In this document: positions 42,101-50,742 of the stretch, in pieces
Numbering within the stretch: the first letter of the stretch is position 1
Layout of the letters: every line of letters begins with the position of its first letter
Origin: Acidobacteriota bacterium
GTDB taxonomy: Bacteria > Acidobacteriota > Terriglobia > Terriglobales > Acidobacteriaceae
Assembly (NCBI GenBank): GCA_031296105.1
Contig: JARLGJ010000037.1
Location: 1-55,506 of the forward strand
Direction of reading: 5' to 3'
Length of the DNA stretch: 55,506 bases
Made by a program: the position numbers and the translations under genes
Notes under the pieces: model-generated
Told to the model about the DNA's origin: nothing
The model's input: only the letters and a program-made list of their open reading frames with translations
Database searches by the model: none

Positions 42101-43844
42101 GCGCGTGCTCGACGTGGACAAAGCCCGCGTCCTCGGCAAGGCGCTCACCAACAAGGAATCCGACGCCATGGAGCTGACCTTGCCCGTCGAGCCTTTCGGC
42201 GTCAAACTCGCCGACTCGCGCACCGGATACCTCGACGGCGGCGGAGAGTCGCGCGTCGATCTCGCCTTCCCCGCCTCGGCGCAGCCCGCGTCGCGCGCGC
42301 TGGAGATTGAAGCATCCTCGTCCGTGGCGGGCGCAATCTTCGGCGCGCTCGACTACCTCACCAGTTATCCCTACGGCTGCACCGAGCAAACCATGTCCAG
42401 CTTCCTGCCCAATATCATCGTGGCGCAGGCCATACAGAAGTTGGGATTGAAGTCCAACCTGAAGCCGGACGAACTGGATCGCAAAGTTACCGCCGGCCTG
42501 CAACGCCTCTACAGCTATCAGCACGACGACGGAGCATGGGGCTGGTGGAAGACCGACGACGACAACGTGTTTATGACCGCCTACGTGGTGCAGGGCCTGG
42601 CCGAGGCCCAGTCCGCGCACTACAACATGGGCGATCAGGGATCGAATGCGCTCTCCCGCGCCCGCGCCTGGCTGGCCGGCGAGTTGCACCGTGACAAGAA
42701 GCTCAACGCCGACCTGCTTGCGTATGGCGCTTACGCCCTCGCCATATCCGCCAAAAGCGATGACGCCAGCGCGGCGAAAATAGATGGACGCGAAGCGGCG
42801 AACTCTGCCTGGAACCATCGCTCGTCGCTCTCCCCTTACGGCGAAGCCGTGCTGGGCCTGGCCTTGCGCAACCTCGGCGACGCGCGCTCCGCGGAAGTTG
42901 CCGCCAAACTTGAGCAGCAAGCCCAGCAGGACGCGGCGCAGGCGTGGTGGCCCTCCGCGCACGACTGGCTGCTCGACTTCGACAACGACGCCTCGGTGGA
43001 AGGCACGGCCATGGCGCTCAAGCTACTCACCGCCGAGCGCCCGCAGAGCCAATTGCTGGCCAAGGCCGCGCAGTTTCTCGTCACCCACCGCAACCAGGGC
43101 TTCTGGTGGGATTCCACCAAGCAAACCGCCATGGTCGTCTTCGGCCTGACCGATTACATGCGGCAGAGCGGCGAACTTAACGCCGACTTCTCCGCCGAAA
43201 TTTTCGTCAACGGCAAAAGCGTGCTCACGCACAGCTTCGGCTCCGGCGCCTCGCCGCAGGCCGCCACCTTGCATCTCACCGCGGCGCAGATCGGCCAGGC
43301 GAACTCCGTGCGCGTGGTGCAGAAAGGACGCGGCCGCCTCTACTGGTCGCTGCGTCAGCAGTACTACAGCACCGACAGCCACGCCGTCGATCGCGGCAGC
43401 TTCAAGCTCAGCCTGGTGCGCGAGTACTTCCGCCTCTCTCCCGTGCAGAAAGATGGCCGCATCGTTTATCACCTCGATCCCATGCCCGGCGAACTCAACG
43501 TGGGTGACACCATCGCCGTGCGCCTCACCGTCGGCGGCGGAGACTGGCGCTACCTGATGGTGGAAGATCCCTTGCTCCCCGGCGCCGAGTCGATTCCGAA
43601 CGACGACCTCTACGAGCTGGACCGCAAGCCCGACTGGTGGAACTGGTGGTTCAGCGAGCGCGAACTGCACGACAATCGCACCGACTTCTTCCAATCGTGG
43701 TTCAGCCACGGAGCACACGAGTACGTCTATCTCTTGAAGGTGGTCAATCCGGGGCGCTATCGCATCAGCCCCGCGCGCGTTGAACCGATGTATCAGCCCG
43801 AGTACCTGAGTACAACCGATGCCAGGACGGTAACTGTCAAATGA
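39180..43844 (+). CDS. bacterial alpha-2-macroglobulin with thioester motif
   Basis: A 1554-residue protease trap. The signal has a lipobox-like LAAC (LLLAACALPS), so it may be a lipoprotein. Macroglobulin (MG) beta domains fill the first 1000 residues. The thioester motif is CTEQ at 1067-1070 (YPYGCTEQTM), followed by the alpha/alpha toroid (SYQHDDGAWGWWKTDDDNVF) and a receptor-binding-like end. An acidic stretch at 447-478 (16 of 32 residues are Asp or Glu) is an insertion in one MG domain. ATG 39180 overlaps the DUF1175 stop and has GGGGAA upstream; the frame is open from 39153. The 3' end overlaps the next gene by ATGA. It should protect the envelope by trapping attacking proteases. Confidence 0.94.
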   Translation: MKRLLAVALLLAACALPSLAQEPQSPPSFTVSSNQTYGPGEVPEIAVWSQNVNRIEFRLYRVHDPVKFFALLKDQHSFGLHGPGNSHNLTWLERFHRWKHGIWAWIRDFFRAQFTDDSRSTIREWREQRKVSSISKVQNYAQVPFLSRDQLAAVWNWTPPAKAQRWEEQTVKVPAKEPGVYLVEATAAGLRAYTIVIVSEIAVITKTSDGQVLSYVVERASGKPVSGAQVLLWVDGEQVAQSSTNAEGMVLQQAKFEHPDSVTVLAVDGHRFAANALDSWSLGSDESARILAYGYTERPIYRPGDQVHFKFLLRHRTFNGYDLPSAGTLHVELRDGQGNSQLSQEFAVNSRGTLNGDFTLPPSSALGEWCFEAKQGERFLGDSCFGVEEYKKPEYQVRVTPAAPRVIQGQGIQATIEARYFFGEPVARAKVTWVVHTSRWWAPGRFEDADDADDDAEDDGNSGDDADYGGQQEEEHKGVLDADGKLTITLPTRLDEHRNDLRYRIEARVTDEGNREISGVGFAFATYGSFFLSAQPDSYIYTAGAEAKVAVTARTYDSQPVPTDFRAELQRIEPGHKQPPTTVATASGRTAADGKGQVAFRIPESGSFRVRVIAQSREGRSIEDEASLWAPGGKPWWARGERPQRLQIFTDKKEYQVGENVRAVVSAPEGATQLLVTVEGAFLYDYRIAHNTGGSALVEFPVKPQYAPNAWISATYIKDGKLFTGTKKLKVPATAQKLNLELKPSLPQFEPGTPATYTLTARDAQGHPVQGEFSLGVVDEAIYDIRPENAADIFSSFYGSVYNQVETNTSLTYRFTGEAGKKAMQLAQLRPRQAMAQLKPDRLVQPKVRKAFPDTAYWNPSVITGPDGTAQVKFAFPDSLTTWRTTARGITADNRVGAAISKVIVRKNLLVRLVVPRFFRQGDEVTVSTIVHNYLASDQTARVSMEFDGLQVLDGATRDVPVARGAETKVDWRVRVLDVDKARVLGKALTNKESDAMELTLPVEPFGVKLADSRTGYLDGGGESRVDLAFPASAQPASRALEIEASSSVAGAIFGALDYLTSYPYGCTEQTMSSFLPNIIVAQAIQKLGLKSNLKPDELDRKVTAGLQRLYSYQHDDGAWGWWKTDDDNVFMTAYVVQGLAEAQSAHYNMGDQGSNALSRARAWLAGELHRDKKLNADLLAYGAYALAISAKSDDASAAKIDGREAANSAWNHRSSLSPYGEAVLGLALRNLGDARSAEVAAKLEQQAQQDAAQAWWPSAHDWLLDFDNDASVEGTAMALKLLTAERPQSQLLAKAAQFLVTHRNQGFWWDSTKQTAMVVFGLTDYMRQSGELNADFSAEIFVNGKSVLTHSFGSGASPQAATLHLTAAQIGQANSVRVVQKGRGRLYWSLRQQYYSTDSHAVDRGSFKLSLVREYFRLSPVQKDGRIVYHLDPMPGELNVGDTIAVRLTVGGGDWRYLMVEDPLLPGAESIPNDDLYELDRKPDWWNWWFSERELHDNRTDFFQSWFSHGAHEYVYLLKVVNPGRYRISPARVEPMYQPEYLSTTDARTVTVK

Positions 43845-44569
43845 GCGCCACCAAGCCTTTCTACCTTCGATTTGCGTTGAGTTGGTTGCTGCTGTGCCTT
43901 GCTGCCCTGGCTCTTTGCGCCGGCTTTTACTGGTGGCTCAATTGGCCGGATGAACACTTCTGGCAGGTGTGCGCCTCTGCCCTGTGGGCATTGCTTCTGC
44001 TGGCCGCCGCATCGCTGCTCGCACGCACCACGCTCGCGGCGTCAGGCGAGCAAACGCGTCTTCTCCCCTGTCCTCGCCTTGTGCCCACCACGGCCACGGC
44101 GCTCTGGTTGCTCGTCTTTGCCGCCGTCGAGTTCGCGCTCTCCGCACTCTATGAAGGCAGTGAATCCGTCTCCGTCCGCCTGGCGCAGCTCGCGCATCTC
44201 CCGCCGCGCTTCATGATTGTTACCCTGCACGGCATTCTCTGCGCCGCCGCATGGTTCGTTGTTCCCCTTGTGCTCTTCCCCATGGGTGCGGCGCTGGCGC
44301 GCGGCGGTTTCCGCGGACTTCGCACGCCGTGGTTGCATGCGGCCTTGCGCTCCATTCGCTACTGGAGTTCGTTCGTCGCTGCGCTTGTGCTCTTCTATGG
44401 CGCGCACTGCCTCATCGAATGGATTCCCGCGCGCGCCACTCTGCATGGAGAAATCGTTAGCGCCGCGTGGCGTCTCAGCGCCGCATATTTGTTGGCTGTA
44501 ACTGCGGTGGTCATTGTGAGTTGGGCTGTGCCTGCCGGCGGGCGCGGAGATGCCCCGCCCGCGGCCTGA
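43841..44569 (+). CDS. hypothetical inner-membrane protein of the alpha-2-macroglobulin operon
   Basis: A 242-residue protein with about six hydrophobic segments (for example YLRFALSWLLLCLAALALCA and SAYLLAVTAVVIVSWAV) and a basic loop (FRGLRTPWLHAALRSIRYW). No family is recognised. Its ATG overlaps the alpha-2-macroglobulin stop by four bases, so it is translated with it, and a terminator follows at 44.67 kb. It may anchor or assist the trap at the inner membrane, which is a guess from context. Confidence 0.75.
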   Translation: MSATKPFYLRFALSWLLLCLAALALCAGFYWWLNWPDEHFWQVCASALWALLLLAAASLLARTTLAASGEQTRLLPCPRLVPTTATALWLLVFAAVEFALSALYEGSESVSVRLAQLAHLPPRFMIVTLHGILCAAAWFVVPLVLFPMGAALARGGFRGLRTPWLHAALRSIRYWSSFVAALVLFYGAHCLIEWIPARATLHGEIVSAAWRLSAAYLLAVTAVVIVSWAVPAGGRGDAPPAA

Positions 44570-44666
44570 TCACTTTGCACCCACCCCGCTGGGCGCCCGT
44601 GCTCAGCCAGTTCATCACCGCCGCCTTGCCGTAGCGGTTCGCCGGCCGCGCCGATTATCGCACATA

Positions 44667-44698
44667 AGAAAGCCCCGCGGAGTTCCGCGAGGCTTTCT
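44667..44698. terminator. bidirectional intrinsic terminator
   Basis: The hairpin has arms AGAAAGCC and GGCTTTCT plus an inner CGCGGA/TCCGCG stem with a two-base loop. It lies between the convergent membrane-protein gene and the NHL-repeat gene. The outer A and T runs are short, but the stem is strong. Confidence 0.8.
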
Positions 44699-44741
44699 TC
44701 TAGAGCGCTTCCCCGCAGTTTTCTGCGCGGATCGCTTCCAC

Positions 44742-47700
44742 TTAACGGCGCAGCTTAACCTGCGTCCGCGCAGTGCTGATAGAAGACGACGCGCTTGCCG
44801 TCTCGGTGTAAGTGTAGGTCTGGTACGTCAGGTTGCCATTCACCGTGGACCACAGCGTCACATACAGCGTTGCGCCGCTGGTGGGCAGGTTCACCGTTGC
44901 CGTGCCGCCTGTCAACGGCCCAATGTTGGTTACATCGTTGCCCAGCGGCGCCGTCCCAATCCACAGGTAAACCGGGTCTGTCGCCTGGTTATAGTTCCAG
45001 GTAAACGTCTGCGTCGCATTCAGCGTGCTGCCGTTCGCCGGAGAACTCATCTTTGCCGGGCTCACCGTCGCTTCAGTGTAAGCGTAGGATTTCGACACCA
45101 TATTGCCGTTCAGCGTGGACCACAACGTGGCGTAAACCGTGGCGCCATTGGTCGGCAGTGTAACGGTTGTGCTCGTGCCGCTGAGCGGCCCAATGTTCAC
45201 CAGGTCATAGGCGCCGGCCGTGGAGCCAACCCAGAGATACACCGGCGTAGTCGAGTTATTTGCCGCCCAGGTAAACGTCGTGCTCGCGCCGCTCAGCGTG
45301 CTGCCGCTGGTGGGTGAGGTCATTGCGGCCGGCAACTGCGAAGCCTCCGTGTAGGTGTAACTGCTCGACACCAGGTTGCCATTCAGCGTGGACCACAGCG
45401 TGGCGTAAACCGGGACGCCATTGGTCGGCAGTGTAACGGTTGTGCTCGTGCCGCTCAGCGGCCCAATGTTCACCAGGTCATAGGTGCCGGATGTGGAGCC
45501 AACCCACAGATACACCGGCGTGGTTGCGCCATTCGCCGTCCAGGTAAACGTCGCATTGGCGCCGCTCAGTGTGCTGCCGCTGGTGGGCGAGGTAAGCGTG
45601 GCCGCGGACTGCGAGGCCTCCGTGAAAGTGTAGCTGTTCGACACCAGGTTCCCGTCCAGCGTGGACCACAGCATGGCGTAAACCGTGGCGCCGTTGGTGG
45701 GCAGGTTCACCGTCACCGTGCCGCCGCTGAGCGGACCTACGTTCACCAGGTCATACGCGCCTGCGGTTGTGCCCACCCACAGGTACACCGGGTCCGTGCT
45801 GCTGTTGTAGGCGTAGTTGAACGTCACGGCCGCGCTGCTCAGGGTGCCACCCGAAGTGGGCGAGGTGAGCACGGCCGGCAGATGCGTGCCGGTGCCGGAG
45901 ACGGCGATGGACTGCGTGGCGGCGCTGGCATTCAGCGCGTTATCCGTCAGTACAATGCTGCCGCTGTAGCTGCCCACCACCGTGGGAAGGAACTCGACGC
46001 CCAGAACGCAACTGTAGGAACTGGCAAGCACCTGGCTGGAGTTGCTGCAAGTGGTATCCGGGCCATTCAGGTTAAAGCCCGTGGCGCTGCTGATAGAGGC
46101 AATCGTCAACGAGGTGTTGCCGACGTTGGCCACCGTCACATCCTGCGCCGCCGTCGCTGCCGCAATCTTCTGCGAGCCGAAGCTGAGCGTGGGCGCGCCG
46201 CTCACATCCATCTTGCGCACGCGGTTGTTCAACGTATCGGCAAGGTAGAGATTGCCCGCGGCGTCCAGCGCTAGCCCCTGCATCCCGTATACTTCGGCAC
46301 TGGTTGAGGTAACACCATCGCCATTGTAGCCACCCGTGCCAGTGCCGGCCACGGTTGTAATCATGCCGGGCGCGGCGTTGACCACGCGTATGCGACTGTT
46401 GGCGGTATCCGTGAGGTAAATGTTTCCCGCCGCATCCACGGCTACGCCCGTAGGCCAACTGATCTCAGCGCTGGTCGCGGCCCCGCCATCGCCGCTGGAA
46501 CCGGCCTCGGCATTGCCCGCAACGGCGGTAATCACGCCAGTCGAGGCATTCACCATGCGGATGACGTTGTTCTTTGTATCGGCAATGTAGAGATTGCCGT
46601 TGGCGTCCAGCGCAAGACCGCTGGGGCTGTTCAACTCGGCGCTGGTCGCGGCCAATCCTTCGTTGTTGTAGCCACTCGTGCCATTGCCAGCCACGGTCGT
46701 AATGATGCCGGTCGCGGCATCCACCCGGCGCACCCGCGCGTTGCCCGCATCCGAAATGAACAGATTGCCCATCGCATCCAGCGCAACGCCAGCGGGGACG
46801 TTCATCTCCGCGCTGCTGGCGGCAATGCCGTCTCCGTTGTAGCCGGCCGTGCCATTGCCGGCCACGGTCGTAATCAGTCCGCTGAAGGCATCCACCCGGC
46901 GCACGCGGTTGTTGGTAGTGTCGGCAATGTAAAGATTGCCCGCGGCATCCAGCGCAACGCCCAGCGGATCGTTAAGCTCTGAGCTGCTGGCGGCAACGCT
47001 GTCACTGCTATAGCCCGCGCTTCCGTTGCCGGCAACCGTGGTGATGTTGCCCGTGGTGCCATCCACCCGCCGGATGCGGTTGTTCGCGCTGTCCGCGATA
47101 TACAGATCGCCTGCGGCATCCACCGCTACGCCGCCTGGCTCGAACAGATTTGCGCTAGTGGCGGCAACGCCGTCTCCGTTATAGAGACCCGTGCCCGTGC
47201 CCGCAACCGTGCTGATGATGCCCGGCGGGAAGCTGATGGCCGGGCCGCTGCCCTTGCCATAGACCGTGACCGTAACCAAAGCGTGGGCGGGCGACGACTT
47301 GTCGTATAACACCACCGCACCGGGCCGCGCACCAGGCGCCCCCGGCGTGAATTTCACGTTCACCGTGCAACTGCTGCCGCTGCTGTAGCTGCCGGCCGCG
47401 CAGGTGCTGGAACCTGCATCCAGAAAGTCCTTGCCGCTGACGCCCCCGGTGAGCACTTTATAGCCGCCCACCGTGGTGGCGGCGCTGAAGTTCAGCGTGA
47501 TGGGCACAACCGATGACGTGCTGCCCACCGCCACCGTGCCAAAGCCCAGGGCGTGCGAGAGCACCTTGCGGATGCGGTCATTGTTCAGGTCGGCAAAGTA
47601 AAGGTTGCCCGCCGCATCCAGCGCCATCCCTGCCGGGTCCGCCACTTCGGCAGCCGTGGCTGCGCCGCCGTCTCCGGTGGAACCGTAGGTGCCGTTGCCC

Positions 47701-48752
47701 GCCACGGTGGAGATCAATCCCGTTGAGGCCGTAACCTTGCGCACGCGCAGGTTGTAGCTGTCCACCACAAAAATGTTGCCCGCGGCATCCACCTGCACCC
47801 CGAAGGGGCCGTTCAACTGGGCGCTGGTCGCGGCAATCGCGTCTCCGTTGTAGCCGCCGCTGCCGGTGCCCACCACCGTGCTGACCAGTCCCGTCGAGAC
47901 CGTCACCTTGCGCACGCGGTTGTTGTTAATGTCTGCAATGTAGAGGTTGCCGCTCGCATCCGTCCCCACGCCCACCGGGCCGTTGACCTCTGCGCTGGTG
48001 GCGGCAATCGCGTCTCCGTTGTAGCCGCTCGTGCCGTTGCCCGCCACCGTGCTGATCAGCCCCGTCGTGGCCGTCACCTTGCGGATGCGGTTATTGCCGG
48101 TATCGGCGATGTAGAGGTTGCCGCTCGCATCCACCGCAATCCCCGCGGGGTTGGAGAGCGTGGCGCTGGTGGCGGCAATGCCGTCTCCGTTGTAGCCGCT
48201 GCCGCCGTTGCCCGCCACCGTGCTAATCAAACCCGTCGCGGCCGTCACCTTGCGGATGCGCTGGTTGTAACTGTCCGAGAAGTAGAGGTTGCCGCTGGCG
48301 TCCACCACCACGCTGTACGGGCCGTTCAGGCTGGCGCTGGTGGCGGCAATGCCGTCTCCGTTGTAGCCGTAGCCGCCGTTGCCCGCCACCGTGGAGATGA
48401 CGCCGGTCGAGGCGTTTACCTTGCGCACGCGCACGTTGTTGGTGTCGGCAATGTAAAGGTTGCCGCTCGCATCCACCGCCACGCCGCGCGGCTGCGAAAG
48501 CTCGGCCGCAGTAGCCGCACTGCCATCGCCCGCGTAACCATATGTCCCATTACCCGCTGCCGTCGAGATTAATCCGCCAAAGTTCACCGACTGGGCCGGG
48601 AGGGTGACGGCGGCCGCGCACATCAGGGCCAGCACAGCCACAATCTTCACCAGCCTTGCGCGGCGGCAACGACCAGCGGCCATCGCTCCCCGCGTGGCCG
48701 TCCGCAGAGCCTTCACATCTCGATTAATCTCGTTGATAGACAAGGACATCAT
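44742..48752 (-). CDS. giant exported NHL-repeat protein with Ig-like tandem repeats
   Basis: A 1336-residue protein. A long basic N-terminal region precedes one hydrophobic signal helix (VKIVAVLALMCAAAVTLPAQ). About fourteen NHL blades follow in two sets, each like GVAVDASGNLYIADTNNRVR and STVAGNGTSGYNGD. The sets are separated by a choice-of-anchor-D/HYDIN-like domain, and a second such domain follows the second set. The C-terminus has four 91-residue Ig-like repeats (PVYLWVGSTAGTYDLVNIGP) encoded by tandem DNA of about 273 bp. The frame is open from 48797, but ATG 48752 has GGAG seven bases upstream. NHL propellers bind proteins or carbohydrates; an adhesin or matrix role is likely. No cell-wall sorting signal is seen. 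Confidence 0.9.
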   Translation of the reverse strand: MMSLSINEINRDVKALRTATRGAMAAGRCRRARLVKIVAVLALMCAAAVTLPAQSVNFGGLISTAAGNGTYGYAGDGSAATAAELSQPRGVAVDASGNLYIADTNNVRVRKVNASTGVISTVAGNGGYGYNGDGIAATSASLNGPYSVVVDASGNLYFSDSYNQRIRKVTAATGLISTVAGNGGSGYNGDGIAATSATLSNPAGIAVDASGNLYIADTGNNRIRKVTATTGLISTVAGNGTSGYNGDAIAATSAEVNGPVGVGTDASGNLYIADINNNRVRKVTVSTGLVSTVVGTGSGGYNGDAIAATSAQLNGPFGVQVDAAGNIFVVDSYNLRVRKVTASTGLISTVAGNGTYGSTGDGGAATAAEVADPAGMALDAAGNLYFADLNNDRIRKVLSHALGFGTVAVGSTSSVVPITLNFSAATTVGGYKVLTGGVSGKDFLDAGSSTCAAGSYSSGSSCTVNVKFTPGAPGARPGAVVLYDKSSPAHALVTVTVYGKGSGPAISFPPGIISTVAGTGTGLYNGDGVAATSANLFEPGGVAVDAAGDLYIADSANNRIRRVDGTTGNITTVAGNGSAGYSSDSVAASSSELNDPLGVALDAAGNLYIADTTNNRVRRVDAFSGLITTVAGNGTAGYNGDGIAASSAEMNVPAGVALDAMGNLFISDAGNARVRRVDAATGIITTVAGNGTSGYNNEGLAATSAELNSPSGLALDANGNLYIADTKNNVIRMVNASTGVITAVAGNAEAGSSGDGGAATSAEISWPTGVAVDAAGNIYLTDTANSRIRVVNAAPGMITTVAGTGTGGYNGDGVTSTSAEVYGMQGLALDAAGNLYLADTLNNRVRKMDVSGAPTLSFGSQKIAAATAAQDVTVANVGNTSLTIASISSATGFNLNGPDTTCSNSSQVLASSYSCVLGVEFLPTVVGSYSGSIVLTDNALNASAATQSIAVSGTGTHLPAVLTSPTSGGTLSSAAVTFNYAYNSSTDPVYLWVGTTAGAYDLVNVGPLSGGTVTVNLPTNGATVYAMLWSTLDGNLVSNSYTFTEASQSAATLTSPTSGSTLSGANATFTWTANGATTPVYLWVGSTSGTYDLVNIGPLSGTSTTVTLPTNGVPVYATLWSTLNGNLVSSSYTYTEASQLPAAMTSPTSGSTLSGASTTFTWAANNSTTPVYLWVGSTAGAYDLVNIGPLSGTSTTVTLPTNGATVYATLWSTLNGNMVSKSYAYTEATVSPAKMSSPANGSTLNATQTFTWNYNQATDPVYLWIGTAPLGNDVTNIGPLTGGTATVNLPTSGATLYVTLWSTVNGNLTYQTYTYTETASASSSISTARTQVKLRR
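44840..45855 (-). repeat. tandem repeat of about 273 bp inside the NHL protein gene
   Basis: Four copies of one 91-codon unit end the gene. The recurring GTGGACCACAGCGT-type stretch lies near 44846, 45116, 45390 and 45661. The two middle copies agree over nearly all bases, the outer ones less. In-frame gain or loss of units by recombination or slippage is expected. Confidence 0.85.
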
Positions 48753-49207
48753 GGTCATACTCCCCCGTGGCAAACCGCCTGCCACAACCGCGCACACGCT
48801 TCCTGTAGACGCTGAGCATCCCCCAGCATCCCGTCACGGAATCGCCCATGTCAGGAAAATGGCTGGCCCTTTAGTTCATCGCAGTCACGCCTGCATCACT
48901 ACCAAGCATTAGAGACTTCTTAGGGCCGGATATGACCATACCAGAAACTTTAGTAACCTAACCTTGATTAATGCGTTCGCGGATAACCTTAGTCACCCGG
49001 TCTGATCTTCGTCAGTAACCGCGTATTGCGGCCCACACGTTCCCCATCGCAGCCGCCAGGTGGCCGCTCCATCTGCCTTTCACGGCATCTTGAAGCATGA
49101 GATTTCCATTGGAAGGCGGAACAAGCCGGCAATCTCTTCCAGGCGCATCGCTTTGTCAGAATTGAGGCAGCGCGGGAGGCCCCGCGCATCTCCCGCGCTC
49201 TTCTGTT
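48753..49207. other. intergenic region upstream of the NHL gene, no gene found
   Basis: No convincing reading frame exists in this 455-bp gap. The only notable structure is a small hairpin, GTGGCA (48767-48772) with TGCCAC (48781-48786), directly upstream of the ribosome-binding site of the NHL gene. It could influence translation of that gene. No promoter could be assigned. Confidence 0.4.
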
Positions 49208-50191
49208 TTAAGGATACAGCCCGAGCACCTGGGCCTTCACCCGGGCAAGTCCCAGAAGGGCGTCCGCAAAGGGTGTCTCCACCCGCACCATGGTGGCAAT
49301 TTCCTTGAAGGCGACCATCAGGGAATCGAGTTCAATGGCCTTGCCGGCTTCGACGTCCTGGAGCATGGATGTTTTAAAGGCTCCCAGCGTGCGCGCCTCT
49401 GCGTTGCGATTCTCCGGAGTTTGGTCGCAGGTGTAGCCCAGCTTCTGCCCCACGGCAATGGCCTCGCGCATGATCTTGACCGTGAACTCGCGGGCGAGAG
49501 GATCGTCGAGTATGCGGTCGAGTGTGGCTCCGGTCAGGGCGGAGATGGGATTGTGCGTCATGTTCCCCAGGAGCTTCAGCCATATTTCCTGCTGCAGGGA
49601 AAGAGTCACATCCACCTGAAAGCCTGCCGCGGACAGCCGTTCGCCAAGCGCGCGCACCCGGGGAGAGTTGCTGTTGTCGGGCTCTCCGATGGTAAGCGCA
49701 TTACCGCCTACATGCTCCACCTGCCCCGGCTGGCGCAGCCGGCAAGAGAGCTTGACGATGCAGCCTACGACGCGCTCCACCGGAATATTCGCGCCGATGA
49801 TTCCGTCCGGATCCACCGAGCGCAGCGAGCGCTCAGCCAGCTCTCCGCCGTGGCCGTGAAAGAACCACCACGGAACCCCGTTCATCGCCGTCATGACGAC
49901 AGTATTGGGGCCAAGCAGCGGCGGAAGATGAGGGGCAATCGAATGCAGGGCGGGCCCTTTTACGGCAATGATGACAAGATCCTGGGGCCCGAGTGACGTC
50001 GTATCGTCGGAAACCGTGATGTCCGCGGAGACGCCCTCGCCGTGGGAGTAAATCTGAATACCGTTGTCCCTGATCGCCTGAAGAGTTCTGCCGACAGCAA
50101 CCACGCTGACTTGATTGCCAGCCCGCGCAAGACGCACGGCCAGCAACCCGCCGATCGCACCTGCTCCATACACACAAACTTTCATCGCCAT
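49208..50191 (-). CDS. 2-dehydropantoate 2-reductase family protein (PanE/ApbA-like)
   Basis: A 327-residue NADPH-dependent oxidoreductase. The Rossmann motif is VYGAGAIGGLLAVRLARAG (residues about 6-24), with the ketopantoate reductase C-terminal helical domain (KLLGNMTHNPISALTG, ELDSLMVAF). Conserved Lys, Asn and Ser positions of the family appear in these segments. The enzyme would reduce ketopantoate to pantoate in coenzyme A synthesis, but many relatives act on other 2-keto acids and no pan genes are adjacent. AGGA seven bases before ATG 50191 decides the start (the frame is open from 50227). It stands alone next to the accessory right arm. Confidence 0.88.
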   Translation of the reverse strand: MAMKVCVYGAGAIGGLLAVRLARAGNQVSVVAVGRTLQAIRDNGIQIYSHGEGVSADITVSDDTTSLGPQDLVIIAVKGPALHSIAPHLPPLLGPNTVVMTAMNGVPWWFFHGHGGELAERSLRSVDPDGIIGANIPVERVVGCIVKLSCRLRQPGQVEHVGGNALTIGEPDNSNSPRVRALGERLSAAGFQVDVTLSLQQEIWLKLLGNMTHNPISALTGATLDRILDDPLAREFTVKIMREAIAVGQKLGYTCDQTPENRNAEARTLGAFKTSMLQDVEAGKAIELDSLMVAFKEIATMVRVETPFADALLGLARVKAQVLGLYP

Positions 50192-50316
50192 GTATCTTTC
50201 CTGAGATGTGATTCTTGAATGTAGCACCGCACTCTGCCCGCTTGCCAGGACTTACGTTGACCCATGGGAGAGCGATATGAAAGGAAGCAGAAGCTGTTTC
50301 ATAACCCGCGTTGAAA

Positions 50317-50350
50317 AGGGCACAGCCTCAGACGTGCCGTAAAAGCCGGG
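50317..50350. repeat. degenerate family 1 palindrome
   Basis: AAGGGCACAGCCTCAGACGT followed by GCCGTAAAAGCC is a worn copy of the GGCACGGCTTCAGCCGTGCC element, with mismatched stem positions. It directly adjoins the MITE-like element at 50368. Nothing else was found in 50192-50367. Confidence 0.55.
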
Positions 50351-50367
50351 AGAATTCAAGGGCTTTA

Positions 50368-50559
50368 CAGGCTGCGGAAAAACAATACCCGTGGCAGGAT
50401 GAGTGTCATGTTGAGCGAAGCGCGCCCGTATTTGGCGCGCGTAGTCGAAACACCCCTATGCCGGGCAAGAATTTGCGGTAGAGTAGCGGCCCTTCGACTC
50501 GCGGCAAGTACGACCGCTCCTTCAGGGTGACACTCCTATGAGACTTTTTCCGCAGTCTG
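50368..50559. mobile_element. MITE-like element, 192 bp
   Basis: Terminal inverted repeats of 15 bp (CAGGCTGCGGAAAAA at 50368-50382; CAGACTGCGGAAAAA inverted at 50545-50559) differ at one base. TTA is found on both sides, as a target duplication. Inside, a second inverted pair (GAGTGTCA, TGACACTC) makes the element foldable. There is no coding capacity. It is a non-autonomous element by structure; the mobilising transposase is not in the window. The flank 50560-50742 is non-coding and without clear signals. Confidence 0.7.
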
Positions 50560-50742
50560 TTAAGCCACTGAGGAATTCTGTTTATGGATTTATTCAGGGC
50601 TTACGTAGGTGACAACAAAACAGGCGAGGCTCCACGCGGGTTTCTGGCCTGATGGTATATCCCTTAGTGCGCTGAACCGGGTGTTCCTTGTCACATCGGA
50701 TCTGTATGCAATGCTGGATACAACAGAGACTGGTTGCACTTC

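Noticed and set aside
39393..42962. 1189-codon open frame antisense to the alpha-2-macroglobulin gene
   Set aside because: Its protein is low-complexity in His, Gly, Arg and Val with no domain, and the sense strand encodes a clear A2M. High third-position GC creates such mirror frames.
44840..48560. Possible CRISPR array or satellite from the regular repeats
   Set aside because: Repeats are in frame, long, without unique spacers, and encode NHL blades and Ig-like units.
48760..48960. Possible riboswitch in the leader of the NHL gene
   Set aside because: A small hairpin is present, but no conserved riboswitch core such as that of the c-di-GMP class could be matched.
48989..49189. 66-codon Arg-rich frame upstream of the NHL gene
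   Set aside because: No ribosome-binding site, biased composition and no family; treated as non-coding.
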